DNA from: CAXQRU01 sp964226685
GTDB taxonomy: Bacteria > Pseudomonadota > Gammaproteobacteria > Pseudomonadales > Cellvibrionaceae
Assembly: GCA_964226685.1 (NCBI GenBank)
Contig: CAXQRU010000103.1
Coordinates: forward strand, 1-28,530
Length of the DNA: 28,530 nt
Direction of reading: 5' to 3'
Shown: piece by piece, positions 1 to 8,344 of the stretch
Position numbering within the stretch: the first letter of the stretch is position 1
Layout of the letters: each line of letters begins with the position of its first letter
Program-made: the position numbers and the translations under genes
Notes under the pieces: generated by a model
Database searches by the model: none
The model's input: only the letters and a program-made list of their open reading frames with translations
What the model was told of the DNA's origin: nothing

Positions 1-227
1 GTTAGTGTGTTTAACGTCATGATGGTTCTCATAACCCCATCATGGTGCCGATTAACCCTATTTCAGGATCATTTCATGCTAGAAACACCAACTCACTTCA
101 GGATCACTTCATATTGGACAAGGCTCACATTTGTAATATGGATCTTACTTATGGCACCATCCCCCGTGAGTTTCATGTCTAAGAGACTCCAATCAACCCT
201 AACCCCTTTCAACCATGAGGTTTTACG
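1..227. other. Upstream region of the GNAT-nitrilase gene, with short repeats
   Basis: No convincing gene is seen here; the only long open frame (7-261) runs into the next gene in another frame and has no recognisable protein features. Two near-identical 16-base direct repeats, TTCAGGATCATTTCAT at 62-77 and TTCAGGATCACTTCAT at 97-112, lie 35 bases apart. An inverted pair ATGGTGCC (42-49) / GGCACCAT (153-160) encloses them. These could be regulator sites or leader RNA structure, but no family can be named. No clear sigma-70 promoter was found. Confidence 0.35.
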
Positions 228-1751
228 ATGGATGAGTTTCAGATCAGCCTGCGCCATTTAACGGTTGATGACTATGATCAAATCAAGCAATTAATGGATC
301 GCGTTTATTCCGATATTGGTGGTGCATGGTCAATCAAAACTGTCGCTCAGCTCCTCAAGGACTTCGCGGAAGGTCAACTGGGTATTTTCGATAGCGATAG
401 CCTAGTTGGACTCGCCTTAGCCGTAAAAGTCGACTATAAACGCTTTAGTAACCCTCATACCTATGATGATTTAGTCAGCAAAACTGACAAGCTTATCCAT
501 AAAAAACAAGGGGATGCTTTATATGGTCTAGACATCTTAATCGACCCAGAATATCGCGGTTTTCGCTTGGGTCGAAGAATGTACGATGCCCGCAAAGAAC
601 TCTGTCGCGAAATGAATTTACGAGGCATATTAGCCGGTGGCCGCATACCCAACTACCACCTCTATGCCAACAGCCTAAAGCCTGTGGAATATATCGAGCA
701 GGTCAAACGCAAAAACATTTATGATCCTATTTTGACGTTTCAATTATCCAACGATTTTCAGGTTAAGCGATTGTTAAAACAATACTTGCCCGAAGACGAA
801 CGCTCCGCGGGCTATGCGACTCTGTTGGAGTGGAATAACTTTTTGTACGAACCGAACATATCCTTTCTCGCCTCTACCAAGAGTCATGTGCGTATTGGTG
901 TGGTTCAGTGGCAAATGCGGCACTTTGAATCTTTTGAAGAAACCTTGCAGCAAGTTGAGTACTTTGTCGATGCACTATCGGATTATCAAAGTGATTTCGC
1001 CCTTTTCCCAGAATTTTTTAATGCCCCGCTGATGGGACTCACAGAACAAGGGAACTCGGCCAAGGCCATCCAGTTTTTGGCTAGCTTCACCGAGCGCTTT
1101 GTGAATGAAATGTCGACCATGGCAGTCAGCTATAACATCAACATTATTACTGGGTCAATGCCCGTTTACGAACAAGGCGTCGTGTACAATGTGGCCTATT
1201 TGTGTCGCCGAGATGGATCAGTCGAGCAGCAGAAAAAATTACATATTACGCCTAACGAGCGAGACGCCTGGGTAATAGAAGGTGGCGATCAATTAAAAAC
1301 TTTTGAAACGGATGCGGGTCGAATCGGTATTTTAATTTGCTACGATGTTGAGTTTCCCGAGCTTTCAAGGATTTTAGCCAATGAGGGGCTTGAAATTTTA
1401 TTCGTGCCCTTCTGGACAGACACCAAAAACGGCTACTTGAGGGTTAGGTATTGCGCTCAAGCGCGCGCTATTGAAAACGAATGTGTGGTCGCCATTGCCG
1501 GTAGCGTCGGAAACTTGCCCTCAGTAGATTATTTAGATATTCAATATGCCCAGTCTGCAATATTTTCACCATCGGATTTCTTATTTCCGCAAGATGCGAT
1601 TTTGGCTGAGGCCACACCCAATACCGAAATGGTCTTGTTTGCCGATATAGAAATGAGTTATTTAAAAACCTTGCACAACGAAGGGTCTGTTACCAACCTG
1701 AAAGATCGTCGTGAAGATTTGTATCAAGAAATCAGGGGAAATCAAACGTAA
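228..1751 (+). CDS. GNAT N-acetyltransferase / carbon-nitrogen hydrolase fusion protein
   Basis: A 507-residue cytoplasmic two-domain enzyme. Residues about 5-200 are a GNAT acetyltransferase domain; the acetyl-CoA loop is seen as EYRGFRLGRRMYDA near 108-121. Residues about 220-490 are a nitrilase-superfamily amidohydrolase with the Glu-Lys-Cys triad visible: Glu262 in FPEFF, Lys337 in KKLHI and Cys371 in LICYDVEFPE. The start is supported by GAGG at 217-220, seven bases before ATG. Length and domain order match the known GNAT-nitrilase family that includes Bacillus YhcX (from memory, about 510 residues). The substrate is not known; by family it probably hydrolyses an amide or nitrile-like C-N bond and acetylates an amine, but this is inference. 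It stands alone, convergent with the SPOR-like gene, and its stop codon lies inside the palindromic terminator. Confidence 0.9.
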   Translation: MDEFQISLRHLTVDDYDQIKQLMDRVYSDIGGAWSIKTVAQLLKDFAEGQLGIFDSDSLVGLALAVKVDYKRFSNPHTYDDLVSKTDKLIHKKQGDALYGLDILIDPEYRGFRLGRRMYDARKELCREMNLRGILAGGRIPNYHLYANSLKPVEYIEQVKRKNIYDPILTFQLSNDFQVKRLLKQYLPEDERSAGYATLLEWNNFLYEPNISFLASTKSHVRIGVVQWQMRHFESFEETLQQVEYFVDALSDYQSDFALFPEFFNAPLMGLTEQGNSAKAIQFLASFTERFVNEMSTMAVSYNINIITGSMPVYEQGVVYNVAYLCRRDGSVEQQKKLHITPNERDAWVIEGGDQLKTFETDAGRIGILICYDVEFPELSRILANEGLEILFVPFWTDTKNGYLRVRYCAQARAIENECVVAIAGSVGNLPSVDYLDIQYAQSAIFSPSDFLFPQDAILAEATPNTEMVLFADIEMSYLKTLHNEGSVTNLKDRREDLYQEIRGNQT

Positions 1752-1775
1752 CACGGTAGCTACCGTGTTACGTTT
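1744..1775. terminator. Perfect 32-bp palindrome, probable bidirectional terminator
   Basis: The left arm AAACGTAACACGGTAG (1744-1759) is the exact reverse complement of the right arm CTACCGTGTTACGTTT (1760-1775), with no spacer. It lies between two convergent genes and its flanks give A-runs and T-runs on both strands (AAA left, TTT right), so it can work in both directions. The TAA stop of the left gene (1749-1751) is inside the arm. In RNA the tip must open to form a loop of about four bases. Confidence 0.7.
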
Positions 1776-1783
1776 AAGCAGGG

Positions 1784-2296
1784 TTACTTAGATTGACGGT
1801 ATTGCTCTAACGTTTTGATTTGACCGTTATCGTCGCGAATCATTAGCAGTCCATCTACGTAGATGGCTTTTGAAAATTCATCGGCTGATAATTTAGAAAG
1901 GCTTTGGCGCTTATCTTCATCAAGCTGCACTTGCACAGATTCTTTGACAGTGACGGTGGCTTTCGCTTCCTGGTAAGCATCGCCACGATCATCGGTCTTC
2001 ACAGTATCAGCCAATGTGGTTTCAATGGGTGTGATAAAGGCATCGACATATCCCGCTTTTTTAAGCTCATTTAACAAGCTTTGCGCATCTTCTTTTGAAT
2101 TGAAGTAACCCACTCGGACCAAAGTTAAGTCACGCTTTTGATCGGTATGAACGGTGCCATGCTTTGTGGCGCTTTGAAAGCCATCTTCTTTGTAAAATTT
2201 GTGGGCGCCAATTTGCACAGCGTATTGCTCAGCCATTGCAAACGATGACGCCATTAATACCGATGCAGCTAGTAATGATTGAGTTAAACGTTTCAT
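1784..2296 (-). CDS. Secreted SPOR-like domain protein
   Basis: A 170-residue protein with a clear Sec signal peptide (basic MKR start, hydrophobic stretch, cleavage expected after AMA at residue 22), so the mature form starts EQYAVQIGAHKF. This YAVQIGA strand, followed by VRVGYFNSKEDAQSLLNELKKAGY (written here only to show the family: split as VRVGYFNSKEDA and QSLLNELKKAGY), is the pattern of a SPOR peptidoglycan-binding repeat, spanning about 24-95. The C-terminal 75 residues are charged and not recognised. The open frame extends 20 codons upstream, but the internal ATG at 2294-2296 was chosen because it begins the signal peptide and is preceded by AGAGGG about six bases away. It is transcribed alone, with its own candidate promoter. 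A cell-envelope role is likely; the specific function is unknown. Confidence 0.8.
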   Translation of the reverse strand: MKRLTQSLLAASVLMASSFAMAEQYAVQIGAHKFYKEDGFQSATKHGTVHTDQKRDLTLVRVGYFNSKEDAQSLLNELKKAGYVDAFITPIETTLADTVKTDDRGDAYQEAKATVTVKESVQVQLDEDKRQSLSKLSADEFSKAIYVDGLLMIRDDNGQIKTLEQYRQSK

Positions 2297-2321
2297 GTTA
2301 CACCCTCTATAAAAATGGTTA

Positions 2322-2350
2322 GTTACACTACATGGTTTCGATCTTTTCAA
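2322..2350 (-). promoter_or_regulatory. Candidate sigma-70 promoter of the SPOR-like gene
   Basis: On the minus strand TTGAAA (2345-2350) is followed after exactly 17 bases by TGTAAC (2322-2327). The -35 box matches consensus at 5 of 6 positions and the -10 box at 4 of 6. It sits in the 77-base gap after ppsR, about 25 bases upstream of the chosen start. Seen by eye only. Confidence 0.4.
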
Positions 2351-2373
2351 AATCAAGTGTTTAATGCGCCAAA

Positions 2374-3195
2374 TTAGGATATTCCTCGTTTTGGGTTGCG
2401 CAAGCCCTTATCAACGATGATTCGAGTAGCAATTTCTTCGATAGACAACCGTGTGGTATCAATAAATGGGATTGATTGCTTTTTAAAAAGCATTTCCGCC
2501 ATACGCACCTCATCTTCACACTGGCGCAAAGAAGCATAATGACTATTGGCCTTGCGCCCGTCGCGAATTTGCGCCAATCGCTTGGGTTCGATCGTCAATC
2601 CATAGAGCTTATTGTGGTAAGGTCGTAAGGGCTTAGGAAGTTGATCAATTTCGAAGTCATCATCATTAAGCGGGTAATTGGCGGCATAAACACCCGCTTG
2701 CAGTGATAAAAATAAACTCGTCGGCGTTTTACCACTACGAGAGACCCCGACCAAGATAATATCAGCCTGATCGTATTTGTCGATTTTTGCACCATCATCA
2801 TTGGCAATCGAGTAATGCATCGCGTCGATACGTTTTTTATAATGCTCCTGCTGTGAGACTTCCGGGCGCCCCACCACCACACTGGCCTTTTGCTCAAGCA
2901 GCTCTTCCAATTGAGGTAAAAATGCCGAAATACTGTCTAAAACGTGGGCCTGACTCGATTGAATAATGTCGCGAACTTTCGCATCGACGATGGTTCCCAC
3001 CACAATGGGCTTCAAGCCACTCTCTTTGGCTTTTCGGTTGATTTGAGCCACCGCCGACTGTGCTTTGACCTCAGTATCCACAAACGACAATATAGTTTCA
3101 TCAAAGGGCATATCAAAATGTGCCAATAAACTACGCCCTACGGCTTCGGCGGTCAAACCGGTGCTATCGGAGATAAAAAATACGGGTCTGCTCAT
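2374..3195 (-). CDS. ppsR: PEP synthase regulatory protein (kinase/pyrophosphorylase, DUF299)
   Basis: A 273-residue cytoplasmic bifunctional regulator. Family members phosphorylate PEP synthase on a Thr next to the catalytic His using ADP, and remove the phosphate with inorganic phosphate, releasing pyrophosphate. The N-terminus MSRPVFFISDSTGLTAEAVG and the P-loop GVSRSGKT at residues 150-157 are typical, as is the C-terminal part with DTTRLSIEEIATRI. The open frame runs 39 codons further upstream, but the ATG at 3193-3195 gives the family start and length, with AAGG in the leader as a weak ribosome site. It is divergent from ppsA, its expected target, separated by 138 bases. The PpsR-PpsA pairing makes the call firm. 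Confidence 0.96.
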   Translation of the reverse strand: MSRPVFFISDSTGLTAEAVGRSLLAHFDMPFDETILSFVDTEVKAQSAVAQINRKAKESGLKPIVVGTIVDAKVRDIIQSSQAHVLDSISAFLPQLEELLEQKASVVVGRPEVSQQEHYKKRIDAMHYSIANDDGAKIDKYDQADIILVGVSRSGKTPTSLFLSLQAGVYAANYPLNDDDFEIDQLPKPLRPYHNKLYGLTIEPKRLAQIRDGRKANSHYASLRQCEDEVRMAEMLFKKQSIPFIDTTRLSIEEIATRIIVDKGLRNPKRGIS

Positions 3196-3290
3196 AGTAA
3201 AAACCTTATTTTGGGCAATTATTGGAAAAAAGTAACAGTATAACGAGAATTTTGCCGCAAATTTTATTATCCTAGCGTCTTTATTTTTAC

Positions 3291-3307
3291 GAGCCAAATT
3301 TTGGCTC
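3291..3307. promoter_or_regulatory. Palindrome in the ppsR-ppsA intergenic region, operator candidate
   Basis: GAGCCAAA (3291-3298) and TTTGGCTC (3300-3307) are perfect inverted arms around one T. The site is 26 bases upstream of the ppsA start and inside the 138-base divergent region 3196-3333. It could be a repressor site or a leader hairpin. It does not match the Cra operator known for enterobacterial ppsA. On the minus strand, part of it (TTGGCT) could also serve as a -35 box for ppsR, with TAGGAT 17 bases on. Confidence 0.4.
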
Positions 3308-3320
3308 CACAACGTTGATT

Positions 3321-3326
3321 GGGGAG
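3321..3326 (+). promoter_or_regulatory. Ribosome binding site that sets the ppsA GTG start
   Basis: GGGGAG stands seven bases before GTG at 3334-3336. The longer reading from TTG at 3319 would place this site inside the gene and leave its own start without a ribosome site. Confidence 0.7.
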
Positions 3327-3333
3327 AACGTCA

Positions 3334-5703
3334 GTGTCCACATATGTTATATGGTTTCAGGACTTGGGAATGAACGATGTCGATAGAGTGGGTGGTAAAA
3401 ATGCCTCTCTTGGCGAAATGATCAGCAACCTAGCCAATGCTGGCGTCACCGTCCCTGGCGGTTTTGCGACCACGGCGCAAGCCTACCGAGACTTTTTAAA
3501 TCACGATGGCCTCAAACAACGTATTGATGACCAGCTCGCCGCTCTTGATGTCGATGATGTTAAAATGCTTGCTAAAGTCGGCGCAGAGATCAGAGAGGCC
3601 GTCATTAATGCGCCTTTCCCTGCTCAATTAGAAACCGATATTCGAGTAGCGTATGAAACACTGTGCGAAGACTTGGGTGATATTTCGGTAGCAGTTCGAT
3701 CATCGGCCACCGCCGAAGATCTACCCGACGCCTCATTTGCGGGCCAACAGGAAACCTTCCTCAACATCAGCGGTATCGATAATATTTTTGTGGCCGTTAA
3801 AGAAGTCTTTGCCTCTTTGTTTAATGATCGAGCAATCTCCTATCGAGTTCACAAGGGCTTTGATCACGGCGAAGTGGCGCTTTCGGCAGGCATTCAGCGC
3901 ATGGTTCGCAGTGATATTGGCGCAGCCGGTGTTATGTTTAGTATGGATACTGAGTCAGGCTTTGATCAAGTCGTGTTCATCACGTCTTCTTACGGCCTTG
4001 GCGAAACCGTCGTTCAAGGTGCTGTGAACCCCGATGAATTTTACGTGCACAAGCCGACACTTGAGAAAGGCAAGCACAGCATTTTGCGCCGCAATCTTGG
4101 TAGCAAAATGATCAAGATGGTGTATGGCAAAAGCGCTAGTGCCGGAAGATCCGTTGAAACCATCAACGTTGATAGAGAAGACAGCACTCGCTTCTCCATT
4201 ACTGACGAAGAAATCACCAACCTCGCTAAGCAAGCTCTAATTATCGAGCGCCATTATCAGCGCCCAATGGACATTGAGTGGGCGAAAGATGGTCTCGATG
4301 GCAAGCTCTATATCGTTCAAGCACGCCCTGAAACTGTGAAAAGTCGAGAGGCAGGCAATGTGATTGAGCGCTACTTGATTAAAGATCGCGGCCAAGTATT
4401 GACTGAGGGTCGAGCCATTGGCCAGAGAATTGGTAAAGGCCCCGTTAAGGTCATCAACGATCTATCCGAAATGGATCAAGTCAAAGAAGGTGATGTACTC
4501 GTTACCGATATGACAGACCCTGACTGGGAGCCGGTTATGAAGCGCGCCTCGGCGATTGTGACCAATCGTGGTGGTCGCACCTGTCACGCGGCCATTATCG
4601 CTCGTGAGCTTGGAATCCCTGCCGTTGTTGGCTGTGGCGATGCCACTAACCAACTCAAACCAGGCCAAGAGGTGACGGTATCGTGCGCCGAGGGTGATAC
4701 CGGCTTGGTGTATGAGGGGCTTTTGGATTTTGACATCACCCAAAGTGATCTCAGTAAAATGCCAGAGCTACCCTTCAAAATCATGATGAATGTTGGCAAC
4801 CCCGACCGCGCCTTTGGTTTCCAAGCCTACCCAAATGCCGGTGTTGGTCTGGCCAGATTGGAGTTTATTATCAACCGTATGATTGGGGTGCATCCTAAAG
4901 CGCTACTCAATATCGATGAATTACCTGCCGATACTCGCGAAAGCGTAGAGAGCCGAATTGCCGGTTACAGCAGCCCCGCCGACTTTTATGTGGAAAAAAT
5001 TGTTGAGGGCGTCTCGAGTATTGCTGCCGCTTTTTACCCTAAACCCGTGATTGTGAGAATGTCGGATTTTAAATCCAACGAATACGCTCACTTAATTGGT
5101 GGTACCTTGTTTGAGCCCAATGAAGAGAACCCTATGCTGGGTTTCCGTGGCGCCTCGCGCTATGTCGACGAGTCGTTCAGAGACTGTTTTGATCTCGAGT
5201 GTCGCGCTCTTAAAAAAGTTCGAGACGAAATGGGCTTAACCAACGTCAGGATCATGGTGCCCTTCGTGCGCACACCCGGTGAGGCCAAACAAGTGGTTGA
5301 GCTGTTGGCTGAAAATGGTCTAAAGTCCGGCGACAATGAGCTGAAGTTGATTATGATGTGCGAATTGCCCGTCAATGCCCTGCTCGCTGACCAATTCTTA
5401 GAGTATTTTGATGGCTTCTCTATCGGCTCAAACGATATGACACAACTGACCTTAGGCCTAGATAGAGACTCCGGCTTAATTGCGCATTTGTTTGATGAAC
5501 GCAACGATGCCGTCAAAGCTCTCTTGAGCATGGCCATCAGTGCCTGTAAGAAAGCCAATAAATACATTGGTATCTGCGGCCAAGGCCCATCAGACTACCC
5601 AGACTTTGCTCGCTGGCTGATGGAACAAGGTATTGATACCGTTTCTTTAAACCCGGATTCGGTTTTGGAGACTTGGTTATTTTTGGCGGGTGAAACTGCA
5701 TAA
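3334..5703 (+). CDS. ppsA: Phosphoenolpyruvate synthase
   Basis: A 789-residue cytoplasmic enzyme that converts pyruvate, ATP and water to PEP, AMP and phosphate, the first step of gluconeogenesis from three-carbon substrates. The N-terminal ATP-grasp domain (about 1-340) shows VGGKNASLGEMI and AVRSSATAEDLPDASFAGQ. The swivelling phosphohistidine domain has GGRTCHAAIIARELGIPAV with catalytic His418 and Thr416, the residue PpsR modifies in this family. The C-terminal barrel has the acid-base Cys748 in ICGQGPSD, and GSNDMTQLTLG just before it. Length is normal. The start is a GTG with a good ribosome site. It is divergent from ppsR and followed by a hairpin. Confidence 0.98.
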   Translation: MSTYVIWFQDLGMNDVDRVGGKNASLGEMISNLANAGVTVPGGFATTAQAYRDFLNHDGLKQRIDDQLAALDVDDVKMLAKVGAEIREAVINAPFPAQLETDIRVAYETLCEDLGDISVAVRSSATAEDLPDASFAGQQETFLNISGIDNIFVAVKEVFASLFNDRAISYRVHKGFDHGEVALSAGIQRMVRSDIGAAGVMFSMDTESGFDQVVFITSSYGLGETVVQGAVNPDEFYVHKPTLEKGKHSILRRNLGSKMIKMVYGKSASAGRSVETINVDREDSTRFSITDEEITNLAKQALIIERHYQRPMDIEWAKDGLDGKLYIVQARPETVKSREAGNVIERYLIKDRGQVLTEGRAIGQRIGKGPVKVINDLSEMDQVKEGDVLVTDMTDPDWEPVMKRASAIVTNRGGRTCHAAIIARELGIPAVVGCGDATNQLKPGQEVTVSCAEGDTGLVYEGLLDFDITQSDLSKMPELPFKIMMNVGNPDRAFGFQAYPNAGVGLARLEFIINRMIGVHPKALLNIDELPADTRESVESRIAGYSSPADFYVEKIVEGVSSIAAAFYPKPVIVRMSDFKSNEYAHLIGGTLFEPNEENPMLGFRGASRYVDESFRDCFDLECRALKKVRDEMGLTNVRIMVPFVRTPGEAKQVVELLAENGLKSGDNELKLIMMCELPVNALLADQFLEYFDGFSIGSNDMTQLTLGLDRDSGLIAHLFDERNDAVKALLSMAISACKKANKYIGICGQGPSDYPDFARWLMEQGIDTVSLNPDSVLETWLFLAGETA

Positions 5704-5711
5704 TCTCAAAT

Positions 5712-5740
5712 CGCTTGCCAAGCTTAAAACTTGGCAAGCG
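5712..5740 (+). terminator. Hairpin after ppsA, probable terminator
   Basis: CGCTTGCCAAG (5712-5722) and CTTGGCAAGCG (5730-5740) form an 11-bp perfect stem with a 7-base loop, eight bases after the ppsA stop. There is no T-run after it, so it may stop transcription weakly or protect the mRNA 3' end. Confidence 0.55.
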
Positions 5741-5829
5741 CACTCTCAATACAAAATAGAAAATAATTGATACAAAAAGATCAAAAATTGATCACATCTT
5801 ACCTCTAAATTACCGATTTTGCTCATAAA

Positions 5830-5859
5830 TTGGCTAAGCTTTATAAGCCTGACTACACT
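5830..5859 (+). promoter_or_regulatory. Candidate promoter of the pilus operon
   Basis: TTGGCT (5830-5835), an 18-base spacer, then TACACT (5854-5859), each matching consensus at 4 of 6 positions, 45 bases before mshM. Upstream, GATCAA (5779-5784) and TTGATC (5788-5793) form an inverted pair that could be an operator. Nothing else is seen in the 5741-5903 gap. Confidence 0.35.
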
Positions 5860-5903
5860 AGAAATAGGGTATTGCGTTGCGATACTACATTTTAGGTGAC
5901 GTC

Positions 5904-6767
5904 ATGTATTTAGATTTTTACGGTTTAAAAAAACCTCCTTTTAAAATCACGCCCGACACCAAGCTCTTTTTTGAAGGCTCAGATCGCGGCGCGGTTTTAC
6001 ATGGCCTGAGTTATGCCATTGACAGTGGTGAGGGCATTATCAAAGTGGTCGGTGAAGTGGGTAGCGGCAAAACCATGCTTTGCAGAATGTTGCCAGTGAG
6101 AATGAGTGATAATATTGACTGGGTGTATCTAGCCCACCCTAGCCTATCTCCCGAGCACACACTTCATGCCATCGCTAAAGAACTCGGTTTGAGCATTGAT
6201 AAATCCATGGACAAGCTCGACATCATGAATCTATTACATACGACGCTCTTGGAAAAGCACAGTCAAAATCGGCGCGTGGTGGTACTGGTCGAAGAATCGC
6301 AAGGCATGCCATTAGAAACACTTGAGGAAATTCGACTCCTTAGCAACTTAGAAACCGACGAACATAAATTATTACAAATCGTATTATTTGGACAACCGGA
6401 GCTAGATGATAATTTACTAGCGCCCTGCATTCGACAATTGCGCGAACGTATCACCCATAGCTTGTATCTGGAACCGCTGACCATTAAAGACACCCACGCC
6501 TATTTAAACTTTCGCTTGAGAGCCGTGGGTTATACTGGTCTGGATTTATTTTCCAAGCGCTTATCAAAACTAATTAGCCAATACGCCCAAGGCCTAACAC
6601 GGCGCATCAATATCATTGCCGACAAAGCGATGTTAATTGCATTTACTCAGGGAAGACAAAATCTCAAAGCCAGCGATATTAAACAAGCCGCTAGAGATTG
6701 TCAGTTCGAGATGCAAGGTGGATTTTGGAATTGGTTTATCGGTAAAAATTCGAGGCTGGCTCATTAA
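5904..6767 (+). CDS. mshM: MSHA-type pilus biogenesis ATPase MshM (ExeA/GspA-like AAA)
   Basis: A 287-residue cytoplasmic AAA ATPase of the ExeA/MshM type, which in related systems helps place or assemble the secretin. The start MYLDFYGLKKPPFKITPD is the family signature. Walker A is GEVGSGKT at 50-57; the Walker B region reads VVVLVEES near 125-132, where Glu replaces the usual Asp of hDEAQ. LRLLSNLETD-type sensor text is seen as IRLLSNLETDEHKLLQIVL (near 144-162). AGGTGA at 5894-5899 supports this ATG over an upstream TTG at 5877. There is no C-terminal peptidoglycan-binding extension like that of ExeA. It opens a ten-gene operon and its stop overlaps the mshL start by one base. Confidence 0.9.
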   Translation: MYLDFYGLKKPPFKITPDTKLFFEGSDRGAVLHGLSYAIDSGEGIIKVVGEVGSGKTMLCRMLPVRMSDNIDWVYLAHPSLSPEHTLHAIAKELGLSIDKSMDKLDIMNLLHTTLLEKHSQNRRVVVLVEESQGMPLETLEEIRLLSNLETDEHKLLQIVLFGQPELDDNLLAPCIRQLRERITHSLYLEPLTIKDTHAYLNFRLRAVGYTGLDLFSKRLSKLISQYAQGLTRRINIIADKAMLIAFTQGRQNLKASDIKQAARDCQFEMQGGFWNWFIGKNSRLAH

Positions 6768-8341
6768 TGCGTACATTACTGATCTTTCTAAGTACCCTTT
6801 TGATCGTAAGCTGCAGCCAACTTAGGCCCGAGCACGAGTTTTCCGATGGCCACCTGCAGCCCAGTGATGAAACCCCAAGCTTTATCCCTGATATCGTTAA
6901 ACAACAACCCGTGTTGCCACCACCTCAACCTGAAATCATTGAAAGCACTCATACCGTTGTGGTGAGCGATGTCCCGGTTAAAGAGTTGTTATTTGCGATT
7001 GCGCGAGAAGCTGATTTAAATGTTGATATCGATCAAAACATCAATGAGACCATTACGCTTAATGCTATTGACCAACCTTTAAGTAGCATACTGACTCGTA
7101 TCAGTGAACTGGCATCATTGCGCTACAGCATTAATGATCAAGTACTCAGCATAAAAAAAGATGTTCCCTATTTGAAGAACTACGTCATTGATTATCTAAA
7201 TATGACGCGTTCAAGCAAAAGTACCACCAGTGTCTCCACACAAATTAGTGCAACCGGACAAGGCGCAGGACAAGAGAGCAGCGGAGATGAAAACAATAAC
7301 TCGAAAACCGAAGTCAATAATAGCTCTGACAATAACTTCTGGGATACTTTAGCCAATAATATTGCTGCCATTATCGGCGATACCATCACCGATGAAAAAG
7401 GTAGCCCCAATATTATCATCAATAAAGAAAGTGGCATTGCTGCCGTGCGAGCCACTGAGCGGCAGCACGCAGAAGTTCAAAAATTTATCGATGAGGTACA
7501 AAATAGTACACAACGCCAAGTATTGATTGAAGCGACCATTGCTGAGGTCAAGTTGAGCGATCGTTATCAAGCGGGTATTGACTGGTCACTCCTGCAAGAG
7601 CAAGCTGGCAGCGGCGTTGATATTACACAAAGCGTGACCGATACCAACTTAATCAGTAATCCTGCCATTTCACTTATCCTGACCGATACGAATGTGGGTA
7701 GCAATATATTACAAGCCACCTTGCGTTCGCTAGAAACGTTTGGAGATGTCAGTGTCATGTCAAGTCCCAAAGTCATGGCTATGAATAACCAAACGGCATT
7801 ACTAAAAGTCGTCGATAATTTGGTTTACTTTACCGTTGAAGTGACTGTTGACAATGGAGAAACTGGACAAGCTCCTATTACAACCTACGAAACTTCCGTC
7901 AATACGGTACCGGTTGGCTTTGTCATGAGTGTCACACCTTATATCAATCAATATGGCAGTGTGACTCTCAATGTCAGGCCTACTATTTCCAGAGTCATCG
8001 ATCAACGCCAAGATCCTAACCCAGATTTAGCCAGGTTCAATGTGGTTAGTGAAATTCCGGTCATTCAAGTGCGCGAGGTCGAATCCGTTTTAAAAATTAA
8101 TAATGGCGATATCGCCGTCATTGGTGGCCTGATGCAAGATGAAATTTCTAAGAATTCGAGTGGTATACCGATACTTTCAAAAGTTCCTATGCTAGGTTCT
8201 TTATTTCGATATGACAATGATCAGAGCGATAAAACAGAGCTGGTTATCTTCATTAAGCCCGTGGTCATTAGTAACCCCAATAATATGAACCAAATTAGTA
8301 ACTATCAACGACTGTTGCCAAAACTATCGCAACCTAAGTGA
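6767..8341 (+). CDS. mshL: Outer-membrane secretin lipoprotein MshL
   Basis: A 524-residue secretin forming the outer-membrane channel of the pilus machine. The lipoprotein signal peptide ends in LIVSC, so Cys16 should be lipidated. An N0/STN-type domain lies at about 65-130 (VKELLFAIAREADLNVDID). A Ser/Asn-rich linker spans about 144-195. The secretin core follows: VLIEATIAEVKLSD, then VPVGFVMSVTPYI, and the C-terminal VIGGLMQDEISK and VPMLGSLFRYD with KTELVIFIKPVVI. Its order in the operon, after mshM and before mshN, is close to the Vibrio msh cluster, with L and M swapped. The ribosome site is weak, so translation is probably coupled to mshM. Confidence 0.95.
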   Translation: MRTLLIFLSTLLIVSCSQLRPEHEFSDGHLQPSDETPSFIPDIVKQQPVLPPPQPEIIESTHTVVVSDVPVKELLFAIAREADLNVDIDQNINETITLNAIDQPLSSILTRISELASLRYSINDQVLSIKKDVPYLKNYVIDYLNMTRSSKSTTSVSTQISATGQGAGQESSGDENNNSKTEVNNSSDNNFWDTLANNIAAIIGDTITDEKGSPNIIINKESGIAAVRATERQHAEVQKFIDEVQNSTQRQVLIEATIAEVKLSDRYQAGIDWSLLQEQAGSGVDITQSVTDTNLISNPAISLILTDTNVGSNILQATLRSLETFGDVSVMSSPKVMAMNNQTALLKVVDNLVYFTVEVTVDNGETGQAPITTYETSVNTVPVGFVMSVTPYINQYGSVTLNVRPTISRVIDQRQDPNPDLARFNVVSEIPVIQVREVESVLKINNGDIAVIGGLMQDEISKNSSGIPILSKVPMLGSLFRYDNDQSDKTELVIFIKPVVISNPNNMNQISNYQRLLPKLSQPK

Positions 8342-8344
8342 CCT

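Noticed and set aside
7..261. Open frame of 84 codons at the left edge
   Set aside because: It runs into the fusion gene in another frame, has no ribosome site and shows no protein-like features.
2297..2356. Longer N-terminus for the SPOR-like protein (20 extra codons)
   Set aside because: The extra residues precede the signal peptide, contain the candidate promoter, and the internal ATG has the ribosome site.
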